In this document: piece after piece, positions 1 through 10,508 of the stretch
Layout of the letters: each line of letters opens with the position of its first letter
How positions within the stretch are numbered: the stretch's first letter is position 1
From: Galeopsis tetrahit
Taxonomy: Eukaryota; Streptophyta; Magnoliopsida; Lamiales; Lamiaceae
Assembly: GCA_963675135.1 (NCBI GenBank)
Contig: OY776129.1
Coordinates: forward strand, 60,699,028-60,763,027
Reading direction: 5' to 3'
Length of the DNA: 64,000 bases
The notes under the pieces: model-generated
What the model saw: only the letters and a program-made list of their open reading frames with translations
Database searches by the model: none
Told to the model about the DNA's origin: nothing
Translations under genes and position numbers: made by a program

Positions 1-1509
1 CCCATCCATGGACCAAGTCGTTCTACGATTCGAGTATCATCAGCACAATGTTTAATATAAGTAAATGTATGTATTAAGACTAATGAATGTTGTGGAATAA
101 GAACCTAACCTGAATCAAATGCCACGCACAGCGCCACGCCTCTCGCGAAAACACAGGAGCCATGATTTCCACAAACCTGTGTTGTGTGTCGTACGATGAA
201 ATTAAGAATGTTTGTAAAGACGAAATGCGAAAGAAGGACTTACGCTGCACAGGGAGGCAACTGAGGATCAGAGCAAAAGCCTGGTTTCTCTGTTGTGTTC
301 CTATATTCAGAACAAAGTATATAAGGAATGGATGTAATAGAGTCTAGTCTAGATGGTTTTCAGACAGGAAATCGGAACTACTTGTGAACTTCAAGATTAT
401 CGCGCCTGCTTGTCATCTGCCAATGCATTTTTTTAGTGGGTTCTAGGCCTGGTTGTGAGATCTCCAGACCATATTTTCTCACAAGCTTAATGTACTCTTC
501 AGCATTAAAATTCTCAACTCCAAGGTCTTCGTCCCACACAAAAATGTAGTCGTAAGGCGCTACAATGTCTGGATGAAGAAACCTCTTAGCATACCACCTG
601 GTGATATATATGATTCAGACATATGCTTAATTCAAGCCCAAAAAACTGACATTTAATTTAGTTAGTTTGTTACCATTTTGTTTGTTTACTAACACTGATG
701 TGAATAGCTCTTTTAGACCACTCAAAATCATTCCATTCCGAGGCTCTTCCATCATAATGAAACAAAACAATGGTAAAATTGTTTGAAAACTGTGGCAATT
801 AAGAATGCAAACTGTGAGAATAGATCAGGGGAATTATATTAGAAGGCGTGACAACGTGGTGGCCGACCTTTTTCACTGCCTTGTCTATGTTTTCCCTTTG
901 ATTATAACCAACTGTGAATGTTACCAGATAATTTGGTTTGTTTGGGAAGTCCTATAAAGTTATGAAGAAACAAAAAATATGAATTCACACTTAAGATTAT
1001 AACATTGCTCCAACTTATGAAAGTTGATTAGTTACCTCACTAGGTAGACCCCATAATCTGCGTAAATAAAGGTCTGATTCAGATACAACAATACCAGACG
1101 GCAACCTCTCCGCGCCTTTTGGATTTGTTGGTACCCAAATCTGAATCGGAAATGCCTCATATTATGACATGTCACACCATTAGTCCTTAATTTTAGCAAA
1201 TAAAACACAAACCTTTGATACATCCTTCACATTCTGATTTCCATTAGGCATGTTTTCGTCAGCTGTGCTTTCATTCAAAGTTTTGGTCGCGGAATCGTTA
1301 AGAATAAAGGAGGTGATATTTATCTGACACACAAGAATGCAGGACTTAGATATATACAAAAAGAGGCAACAAAAAGAACTTAGCTATAATGTTTGATGTA
1401 CCTTTGCTGATGGAAGTTTAGGAACCGATACACCTAAGATGAAGCCAATCATGATTCCGACACTAATAATCATGAGGATCTTGATGTTTTCATTTGGTTT
1501 TCTAATCAT
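1..1509 (-). CDS. DUF707 family protein, 3' end outside window
   Basis: Nine minus-strand exons join in phase: 1402-1509, 1213-1323, 1036-1140, 868-951, 674-789, 382-597, 244-300, 110-176 and 1-22 (continuing off the window). The product begins MIRKPNENIKIL, has one membrane anchor (MIISVGIMIGFILGV, about residues 13-27), then the conserved DUF707 blocks IWVPTNPKGAERLP, NYLVTFTVGYNQ, FTIVLFHYDGRASEW, WDEDLGVENF, GLEISQPGLEP and NDLVHGWG. This suggests a type II endomembrane or secreted-pathway protein; the biochemical role of DUF707 is not established, although it is sometimes labelled lysine-ketoglutarate-reductase-related. The exon 5/exon 6 donor (868-951 side) is GTCGGC, unusual but GT. 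A possible 5' exon at 1591-1673 is flanked by good splice signals but does not keep frame, so it is more likely UTR. No stop or frameshift was seen, so the gene looks functional. Confidence 0.9.
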
Positions 1510-1673
1510 TGTGTTGCAAGAACAATGAAAAAGTTTGAACTTAGTACTCTCATATAAATATATACATCAATTGAACCAAGTCCGACATACCTGTGCCCGA
1601 TTTTGGCATTTGTAAGTATCTTTCCTGCTTCCATTTTTACACTCTGATGGCTTCAATGCATTGCTTAATTCAC

Positions 1674-2445
1674 CTATATAGAGAAAATTGAGTATCTAGA
1701 AAAAGAAGAAGAAATTGAACACTTCAAAAATGACCAAACTTTTGAATAAAAAAAATGACTAGTAGAACTAAAACACGTCAATTTTCTCAAAAAGAGCTCC
1801 CAATTTTCAATTTTAGCAAGCAATCTTCCATGTGACAATTTTTGAACACTGAATTCAAGAAAGTTGCTTTATTGATCATGAACTCAAAAGTCAAACACAT
1901 GTAAATAAAACAATTGGGCTTTCTTGAGTTTAAAGATTTAAGGATGGATGCATTACTTCAAACCACATTAATGTAGGTCAAACAAACAATTAAGAAAATA
2001 TTTCTTAATCCTGCTCAGCCTTTATGTATGGTGCAGATGATGAGAATAATTACCTGAACATATATAGAATAGAAATTAATGACTTGATTATTGATCGGTA
2101 ATATTATATTACAATAAATATGAGGTTTAAAGCTATTTCCACTGGTGGTGATTAGTTAAAGAAACGTGAAGTTTCACAGCTTTTAAGCCTTGTGCACGAG
2201 ATAAAAGCTTTTTTCACTGAATAAAAATGTGAGATAAAGCCGTTTTCTTCTTGTTGTAAACAGCAAATTAGTATTCGATATTACCAAAACTATTGCACCC
2301 TCAAAAGTAGAAAAAGAAATAAAATATGTAACATTCTTCAATCTCTCTTTTTATGTTACAAAATCGAACTAAACGTTCTTCAAACATGAAACAACAATTC
2401 TAGTACAAAAAACTACTATACAACAATCAAAAACTTCCATGATAA
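1674..2445. other. intergenic, no gene seen
   Basis: AT-rich spacer between the divergently anchored DUF707 5' end and the 3' end of the seven-TM gene, both on minus. It must hold the DUF707 promoter. I see no coding exon or clear repeat in it. Confidence 0.5.
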
Positions 2446-3807
2446 TCAAACACCTGTGATTGAAGTAGGTAATAAATCTTCTTCCCCATCATCAAGAACA
2501 ACATAATCATACCTTGCATTAGGCCAGAACATGGCATAAACCACAACATAAAATACAAACTCCATTGCCAACTCCAATGCAATGCTCAAACACCAGAAAT
2601 TGTGTCTTGTTACAGCCCTTAACACAAACATGCCCAATCTTGTGAACCCTAAATAAACACAAATTGCTATTGACAGATTCTCATACACCCTCTGATGCAC
2701 CAATCTCTTAGCCTCCTTCCCCTCAGTTTTCGAGCTGATTCCCAAGTTATCGATGGAGTTACTAACCGGAAACACCATGAAAGCACAACAAATAAAGTCG
2801 AACGCGTAATATGTCACTGTCCAATACTTGTAGCTCCTATTTGAAGGTCCAAAACCTTGGATTAGGACATAACATGCACATGCAACAACTTGAAGTAGAA
2901 GAGTGAATGCAATGGTGTTTTTCTCTATTTTTTGGAGACATGGCCTAAAGAGAGACCATCCAGCTCGAATCAACATGATCACATTGATGAACACAACACT
3001 TCTTACAAGATAAACAGAGAGCCAAAGAATGTTCCAACCATGCGGCAACCCTGTACGCCTAATCGAAAGCTGAGTATACGCGTAGCACAAGAGCTCGAAA
3101 AATCTCAAGAGGAGTAACAAGGCCATTAGTACATGAATCCTGTGAAGGGAATGCTTGTTCTTGTGACATCCATGAGCCCATGCAAGAAGAAAAAAAAGAA
3201 ACAAGAATGAAAAAGAGAATAAGGTTGTGGGGAGATTGGTGAAGTGTTCATCTATGTAATCACGATGGCCATTAGAATCAAGGTTGTATGTTTCAAGATT
3301 GAGGGTCATTGAGATTGAGGAATCTTTAGCACAATTGATCAAGAAAATGTAGTATAAATCAGGGATGGCAATGAAAACGGTTTCATTGAAAGGTGAAATG
3401 GTTGTTCTTTCATTGAAAGTGAAGATTGGGAAAATGAAGGGGCTTCCTATAATGCAGACATCCTTCAACATTGCAAGCTCCATAGCTTGTCGGGCCGGGG
3501 TGGGGCCGTAAAAGCAGCCCATGAAGGAAAGTTGCGTGGGGCTGACGACGGCGGAATTGAGAGCGGTGATGGAAACAGAGGAAACAGAGATGGAAATGTG
3601 ACCGGGATTGTTGAATCCGAAATCTTGGAGAAGGATGAAGGGTCGTTGATCGGATGATATTTTAATGGTTTGGACTTCTGATTTACAAGAATGTAATCTG
3701 AGGAGAAGGAGGAGGATGAAAATGTGGGAGGCATGGTGGTGGTGGAGAATTTTATGCATTTTGGTGCATGAGATGCGACGGTTCACGGCGGAGGATATGT
3801 AGCACAA
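2446..3807 (-). CDS. LUSTR-type seven-transmembrane receptor-like protein (GPR107/CAND6-7 family)
   Basis: One uninterrupted reading frame of up to 453 codons. A later Met (M17, position 3759) sits directly before a hydrophobic signal peptide (IFILLLLLRLHSC) and is the likelier start; the longer frame is listed as outer limit. After the signal comes a luminal domain of about 170 residues, then seven hydrophobic spans beginning near FSFSFLFLFFLLAWAHG and ending at VFYVVVYAMFWPNARYDYV, followed by a short acidic tail (LDDGEEDLLPT). Layout and length match the plant lung-seven-transmembrane-receptor proteins, candidate G-protein-coupled receptors in Arabidopsis (CAND6, CAND7), which localise to the secretory pathway. 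Ligand and signalling role are inferred only from the family. No lesion seen; a single coding exon is usual for this group. Confidence 0.85.
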   Translation of the reverse strand: MCYISSAVNRRISCTKMHKILHHHHASHIFILLLLLRLHSCKSEVQTIKISSDQRPFILLQDFGFNNPGHISISVSSVSITALNSAVVSPTQLSFMGCFYGPTPARQAMELAMLKDVCIIGSPFIFPIFTFNERTTISPFNETVFIAIPDLYYIFLINCAKDSSISMTLNLETYNLDSNGHRDYIDEHFTNLPTTLFSFSFLFLFFLLAWAHGCHKNKHSLHRIHVLMALLLLLRFFELLCYAYTQLSIRRTGLPHGWNILWLSVYLVRSVVFINVIMLIRAGWSLFRPCLQKIEKNTIAFTLLLQVVACACYVLIQGFGPSNRSYKYWTVTYYAFDFICCAFMVFPVSNSIDNLGISSKTEGKEAKRLVHQRVYENLSIAICVYLGFTRLGMFVLRAVTRHNFWCLSIALELAMEFVFYVVVYAMFWPNARYDYVVLDDGEEDLLPTSITGV

Positions 3808-3981
3808 TTGCCACCTTTTTTATCTCCTTTTGATTTTATGAGAGGAAAATAGTTGACAGTTTCCACTTAATTTTAGTCAATTTTTTGTTTTCGGACCTAC
3901 CAAGAAAGGCATTAGTGCATTACTGTTTTTTTTTTAATATTAGTATTAGTATTAGTATTGTATTTATGAATTGGAATTATT

Positions 3982-4018
3982 AATATATATATATATATAT
4001 ATATTTTTTTTTTTTTTG
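3982..4018. repeat. (AT)n microsatellite followed by poly-T
   Basis: An uninterrupted AT dinucleotide run of about 22 bases is followed by about 15 T. Seen directly. Likely length-variable. Confidence 0.85.
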
Positions 4019-5152
4019 GTAAAAAGCAATATATAAACCAAAACGTTAGGTACAATGAATTGGAATTATTAGTACTAATTTTGAATGAGTACTATTGTCA
4101 AAAAGTTTGCTAGTAATTTCTTCTATCTTAAACATTTTTTTTTAGGGAAGTCAAATTTTCTTTTGTAAAGGTGGTGCCTATATAATAAAATTGAATACAA
4201 GGGCTATTCAAATCCTGTTACAATAATATCATATCTTAGAAAATATAGTAAAAAACTAGACTTATTAGGGAAAGCACATCTATGGAGGTTGTTCCCAATT
4301 GTGATAAGAGGTCTCAATAATTTTGTGAGCTTTAAGTAATTTTCAAGTGATAAACTTGATACTATTCGAAGTTTCTTTCGTAAACCTTGATCTTTCGTTA
4401 AAATCAGATCATTTTGAGCTCTCAAAAGTTTTCAAACAGTACACTACCATAGAGTCCCATAATTTTCCCATTTTTTGCATTTGTTCTTGTGCTGCAGAAT
4501 ACCCAATTTTTTGTACAACATCTCAACTAATAAGGAGAGGAAAATATCGGTTAAATACACTTGAAAAATATATGGGAATAATTATTTTATATACAAATTT
4601 TTTTACACGGAAAAATGAAATTTACTGGAGTAGGAAAATGTTAGTGTTGATGTATACATACTAGGAACTTTTGTTTCTAAATAGTTATGAAGAGTTGAAT
4701 TCTTTGTGCAAAATTAGGGAAATTCATAATATTTGTATAATTGGTGGTATGTTTTCTGCATCTTAATTTTCTACCATCAAGTAGTCTAACTTAGAATGTT
4801 TCAGAAGTTAATGAAATAGTTGGCCAAAACATTTGTTAGTGTGTTGTTGAAAATTAGGTTTGACTAAGATCCACAACCTTTGCATTTGCCAAATATTAAA
4901 GATTTTCTTTCGTCCAATCCCAACAACGGGTGAGTAGCCGCAAATCCCTAATTCCCAAAATTGGGGGCAATCCCTAACGGCTCTGAAACAAATATTCAAA
5001 GTCCCGACCAATCATCTCTGACCACATCAAACCAAACATTAACTCCCATGACTACTTTGCCTTTGACCCAAGCCGTTACATCATCCTATGTATGTATCTA
5101 CTTCAAACCACTTTCATTCACCTCTCTCTGTTTCATTTGATCCACAATCATC
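4019..5152. other. intergenic / PP2C 5' flank
   Basis: No convincing gene. Short open frames here are isolated and have no recognisable domain. The last few hundred bases, with CT-rich sequence just before the PP2C start (5124-5150), probably carry its promoter and 5' UTR. Confidence 0.45.
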
Positions 5153-7243
5153 ATGCCAACTGATGATAAACCACAGATTCTTGGAGGGCCGATTGCAGAT
5201 GCCTTGATTTCTTGCTCTTTGAAGAGAAAGAGGCCCCCCAAGATCGAGATTCCCAATGTTCTGCGTGAAATTTCCACTGATGTTTGCAAGGGATGGAGTG
5301 TTTCTCAAGGCCAGAGTGATGGCCCTGTTTGCTTTACTGATTCTGGGGTTGGTGTGTTTTCTTTGAAGGGCAAGAAAAAGTTCATGGAAGATGCATATAA
5401 GATCTTTGCTTCTTCCAATGGAAATAAGGTAGTGTTCTTGTATGTTTCAATGGATTAATTTGCTCTGTTTTTTGTTCAATTAATCTTTGTTGGACTTAGA
5501 GAGAGGCATATAGATTCTTTATTATGTTCTTTTGTTGTTGTTCCTATTTGGGAGTCAGTGAGATAGTATCATTAAAATGTTTTTTTTTTTTTTAATGTAG
5601 AGATTCTTTGGGGTATATGATGGGCATGGAGGAAGCAAGGCGGCAGAATTTGTTGCTGAGAATTTGCATCTAAAGATCATTGAGATGTTGGAGGGCACTT
5701 CAGAAAATCATGTAAAAGAAGAAGCTTGTAAAGCAGGGTTCTTGAAAACAGATGAGGAATTCTTGAAACAGGTAATCATTGAGCTCTAAAATCCGTGTTT
5801 TCGGATTCAGCAGATAATGTGCATCTTCTAAGCGTGTGTTTGTAGCCTCTAGAAGCATAAACAGAAAATTTTAAGTATAATATCTGAGATTTGTAGGTTT
5901 TTAGTAAATATAAAAAATAAAAGTAGACAGAATGCTAATCAATGCACCAGAAAGTGGTTACTGATATGAGTATGAGTGAGATACTTTGTCTTCAAATATT
6001 CAAATTTTGTTAGGTGAGGTTGATATCAGCCTTTGTGAGATGTGGACTGGTATTTATTCACTGAAAAATATATTGGTAAAAGTATTAATATGAAGACCTG
6101 TCAATTTACTTGTAATGGCAATTCAAAATTCAAATGCATCAAAGTATAGGAAACTTTTGGGTTATTCATCATACCTTAAATGTGTTTGGTAGATCAGTAC
6201 ATAACGTTCTTCAACTATGAATTGAAATCCCCGGAAATAAACATGATATGTGGGATATTGAAATCATGAGTCAAATGGTTTCACTAATGAGTCAGAATTA
6301 CTGCAGGGATTAGGTAGTGGTGCTTGTTGTGTTACTGCCTTGATTGAAGGGAGAGAAATGGTAATTTCAAACTTGGGGGACTGCAGAGCAGTTGTGTGTA
6401 GGGATGGATCAGCAGAAGCTCTTACCACAGATCATAGACCAACACGGGAAGATGAGCGAAGAAGAATAGAGGATAAAGTACATATATACTTGTTAAAACA
6501 TGATGATATGCACATTTGAATGAAGCTGAAACTGATAATAACTTGTTTTGACCAAACAGGGTGGATATGTGGAGAATCATCGAGGAACATGGAGAGTTCA
6601 TGGAACGCTTGCCGTTTCTAGAAGCATCGGAGATGCTCATCTCAAAGAGTGGGTAATGGCAGAGCCTGATACAAAGGTTGTACATTTGACTCCAGATATG
6701 CAGTATCTCGTTTTAGCATCTGATGGGCTTTGGGACGAGGTAAACTAATGCGTTATAAACCTCTTTACTCGTTTCTTTCCTGTTATATTTGAACTTCTTT
6801 CATGGTTACGATGATAGGTTAGCAATCAAGAAGCAGTAGACATTGTGATGCAGGCATGTTCAGGTGGCACAAAACAGCTCGTTAGATCTTCTCCAGATAA
6901 TAATCGTGTGATATTTCGTTGCAAAGCTTCGAGTCCTTTGTCAAAATCACCAAGAGTGTCATTGGTTAAATCAAAGAGGATATTTCGACGAAAAAGTAGT
7001 GAAGAGGAAACGGGCTGCGAAAATGGAAGCCCTCCACCTAAGTCTCGGAGAATCTCATTGACGAATCAGATGAAGATAAAGAATCATTTCCCAAGCAACG
7101 AAAACAAAAACTTGATCGAGAAACGTCCTACTTATGATGGGCTTCTGTCTGCTTGCAAGAAGCTTGCTGACCTTGCTGTTGATAGGGGTAGTTTGGATGA
7201 TGTTACAGTCATGATTATTGATTTAAATTATTACACTAGTTAA
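5153..7243 (+). CDS. protein phosphatase 2C, clade B (AP2C-like), five exons
   Basis: Exons 5153-5428, 5601-5771, 6307-6477, 6560-6739 and 6818-7243, all phase 0 with GT-AG introns, give a 407-residue protein. PP2C metal and core motifs are present in order: KKKFMEDAYKIF, FFGVYDGHGGSKAAEF, GSGACCVTALI, ISNLGDCRAVVC, GTLAVSRSIGD, VLASDGLWDE and GSLDDVTVMIIDL. The N-terminus contains LKRKRPPKIEIP (about residues 22-33), which fits the MAPK-docking (KIM) consensus of basic residues followed by hydrophobic-x-hydrophobic, the hallmark of Arabidopsis clade-B AP2C phosphatases that inactivate stress MAPKs. A basic, Ser-rich insertion (about residues 280-350, with RRKSSEEE and KSRRISL) lies between the DGLWDE and LDDVTV blocks and is a plausible kinase-target or nuclear-import region. 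Probably a Mg/Mn-dependent Ser/Thr phosphatase that dampens MAPK signalling; substrate is inferred. Confidence 0.93.
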
Positions 7244-7401
7244 TCTATCTAAGCTAAGTTAACCACGTTAGATCCTTAGTTATTATCACACGATGATAAT
7301 TCACAAATGCTGATAAATTGTAGGCACTGCTTATTTATTATTCAATTGTGATTTCTTATTCAACATTGAGCTTGATAATTTCATGTCTACATACTTCATT
7401 T

Positions 7402-9010
7402 TCAGAGGATAATTCTATTACAGGCAAAATTCAGTGAAACGGGGGGATCCGAAAATGAACCATCAACGATTTGATCAAAGATCCACTTATTGGCTGCCTC
7501 GGTGAAGTGAACTCCGTCCCAATTAATACGAACCGAAGGATCCTTACAGGACTTAGCAAGGATGATCTCTGTCCCGTTGACGAACTTCTTGCTTCCACAT
7601 TTCTTGAACCTGTTGTACTTATATTTCCCCCCATGACCACAGCATGCTAGGAACGGATTGCCAAAACCTGTCATTTCGTTACACGAGTAAGATTAACATG
7701 TTTTGATACGTCCATCGATTCGTCTCACAATCAAGAAACTAAAACTTGCCTAGCTTCTTGGCTTTGCTGATGAGAGAATACTTGACTGAGTAAACATCGA
7801 CGTATGTGATTGCAGCCAGAGGAAGGTCCTTCCTCAGCTGCAACACCTTCTCCTTTAGTCGAACATTGAAATACTGCGAAACATCATTGTACGGAATGAA
7901 ACAGCCATGTTTATCTATCTGTGAAGCAGGGACAAAGAATCTGTCCATAACATAAGGCAAACAACCCACTGGTCCTGTGTTGTGTACCCAGAATGATCTC
8001 CCTCCTTGATCATAAAGTAGCTATAAAAGAGGTTGCAAATTAATAAAAGAGTTATGATACAAGTTGCAAAGATATAAAAACTAAGAGATTTCTCACCTTA
8101 ATGACATCAGAAAACTGTCCTAATACATCAGGGACATAAGCCTTAACTTGATGAATAGATAAATTGAGTTTGTAACCAGCAGTGAGATCATTTTGGCCAA
8201 TGTCGAACGTGTAAAGTGCCCGAGAGAAGTAATCTTCCTCTGGCAACAACTTGTGGAAGAAGCCTTTATCTGATACCATACAAAAATGGATAATTTAGCT
8301 ATGTCCTATTATTCAAACACCAAGATCTGGTAAGGGAAAATATCAATTTTGGTCACCCAAGTTTAACTCTTTTCATATTTGGTCACCAACATTTAGTCAC
8401 TATCAAAATTGGTCACCCAGTTATTATATTCTATCAAAATTGATCATTCCGTTAGTTTAGCTATTCAAACACCAAGATCTGGTAATTTAAGGTACCTTGT
8501 TTACGGACAATCTGTGATCTTGTGAGAAAATTAGAGTATTGAACATGCTGAACATCTAGGGAAATGGGGCTATATCCACTCTGCGAAATGGTTGTATTCT
8601 GAGGCCTAATTGTTGATCCAGCCGTTGCGAAATTGGCTCCATGCCTAAAGTTTGAACCAATTGAATCAAGAAATGCGCTGAGATAAGGCAACCCCAACTT
8701 TTCAGCTGACAAAATGGACAAGTTAAATTGGAGAAGGTTAATAGATTTTGTTTGATATGAAATAAAATATACCAATGAAATCAATCAAGAGGCGGCCATC
8801 GGAGAAACGACCAGCAGGGGCATGAAAGAAGGTTTCTCCGTTGGGAGGAGGAGCTTGGCCGAAGGCGGCGGAGAGACCGCCGGTGTCGGAATTAGAGTCG
8901 CCGAAGTTGAATATGGCCGGAATGTTGCAGGTTTTCAAACTAAGTATTGAGGTTGGGAGAAATATTATTAGCAGGAATTGTTGCAGCAGTGTATAACGTT
9001 TAAACTCCAT
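7402..9010 (-). CDS. GDSL esterase/lipase, type A copy 1 (intact)
   Basis: Five exons, 8773-9010, 8496-8705, 8097-8269, 7750-8020 and 7402-7667, join without a break into 385 residues. A signal peptide (FLLIIFLPTSILS) is followed by the SGNH hydrolase blocks: GDSNSDTGG (catalytic Ser about 39), GANFATAGS, GQND, and the C-terminal DGVH (Asp348, His351). The sequence type (FPAVFNFGDSNSDTGG, ALYTFDIGQND, FWIHNTGPVGCLP) is the secreted ENOD8 / alpha-fucosidase-annotated / acetylajmalan-esterase group, so an acetyl- or carboxyl-ester hydrolase acting in the cell wall or apoplast is likely; substrate unknown. The last intron uses a GC donor (CTAG|GCAAGT). Intron 2 holds a transposon piece. Its 3' end lies 158 bp from the convergent PP2C stop. 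Confidence 0.93.
8334..8462. mobile_element. MULE terminal-repeat fragment in intron 2 of GDSL type A copy 1
   Basis: Begins GGGAAAATATCA and repeats the phrase 'ATTGGTCACC'-like three times. The same sequence forms the inverted ends of the element at 46106-47268. A 23-bp direct repeat (8311-8333 and 8463-8485) brackets it, longer than a normal target duplication. It probably does not disturb splicing, because both splice sites of the intron are intact. Confidence 0.6.
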
Positions 9011-10508
9011 GAATCTCAACTGCTGGTAAAAAAGGATTGTTTGCAATGAATTCAAAGACAGAATCACATGTCAATTAAGGGTGAGATTAGAATACGACAT
9101 TTTAGTTTGTCTGGAGCTGAATTATTAAACTTATATGGATCGAATGAGCAGGTTTTAGAAGTATTATTTTAGTTTTGGTTGGTGACTTTGTGCAACAGCA
9201 TCTCTATAAATGAACTGGAGAAAAATGGAGAGTAGAAATAAGATTTTTTTAAAGACATTAGCATGCCACACAAAAGTAAATAAATAATCTTTAGCCCCAC
9301 AATTTATCAAATGATTTACTTGTCGATTTTTCTCAGATAAGTCCAACAAAATCGTTCAACTTATTGAAAGAATACCGTCTCATTTTGGGTTCGATTTTAT
9401 CGAAAGTAACTTCACTCATTTAAATTATCCACAACATCACTCGTGGTCGGATTATCACCTTTTACTCTTTGGGAGAGGAGGCTTATTGAGTGGACAATTT
9501 AAATGGATGAAGTTGTTTTTCATAGGAATCGAACCTAGAACGTGTGAGCATAAGCATTTAAGCTCAAATACCATGAAATAATTTTAATTCATCTAAAAGT
9601 CTGAACTTGAAAAAAAAAGGTGAGAAATTAATTCTTTTCTTTTGTATTAATTTCTATTATTGCAATTAAATGAATGAATGTTTTAGCAGCAACTTATGAG
9701 CTAAAAAGTGAAACCTCTTCAAGGACCCTTCAACTTGTCGAAGCTTGGATCCGTGCGCCATTAAATGTCTCTGTCAAACGATCAGCTTCCGGCAACTCTC
9801 ACGCCGGCGGTAGAGAGCAGGCGATCAGATGGAAATGTCATGTTTTATATTCAGGTGAATATATTTGCGTGATTTTATTTTTTGATCTTGTTGGGTGTTT
9901 TTACTCTGTTTCGCCTTGCATTGTATCTGTTTGACAAAATCTCCATATGAGAATTTGCTAATGATAATGTGGCTTGATATTCACTGAGTGGGAACTTCAC
10001 CAGCTCGTTTCTGAGACCAAATTTGAGACACAATTCTGATGATGATTTATTGATATCCTATATGCTACGAGCAACTAGGTTTTTTGATGGAATTACAACG
10101 ATATGGGGGTTAAAATATGGTGAGCATCAATGCCTTTCCATAACTCCATTGTTACTCTGCTTTCTTGAATAAGTTTTTTTAATCATTTCATTTTCTATTT
10201 AATACTCACACCATCTCTCATTATTTTCATCACAATTTCACTCATTATTACACTTTTTAATATGAGTTCCAATCTAAAATGTATATTGATGGATACAACT
10301 ACTATCATGAACTTAAATTAGAGGTTTCAATAGGGTTCCGATGAACATCAACTTGGAAAGCACAAGAAAATAAAACAGCATTATTTTTTTGACAGAAAAC
10401 AAAACAGCATTATGATCATATCATTTTGTGGCAATAGTGATATAGCTTAAATATTTTATTTAAAAATACTCCATAGATGTGACAGTTGAGGCAGCAGCTA
10501 GCTTTTGA
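9011..10508. repeat. GDSL cluster spacer unit (copy 1)
   Basis: Non-coding DNA between type A and type B copy 1. Parts recur at 35150-35560 plus 36541-37156 and at 47280-48700 in the same order, so it is the spacer of the triplicated A-B pair. 9145-9960 includes a stretch (about 9510-9570) whose minus strand has CTAGGTTCGATTCC, a tRNA box-B-like motif of possible SINE origin. A TATA-like TTTATAGA lies on minus near 9205 upstream of the type A start. No gene seen. Confidence 0.7.

Noticed and set aside
162..347. Plus-strand frame at the window start
   Set aside because: It lies opposite DUF707 exons 7 and 8, which fit perfectly on minus.
3465..3734. Second minus-strand frame overlapping the seven-TM gene
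   Set aside because: Alternate frame of the N-terminal luminal domain; Ser/Pro-rich without support.
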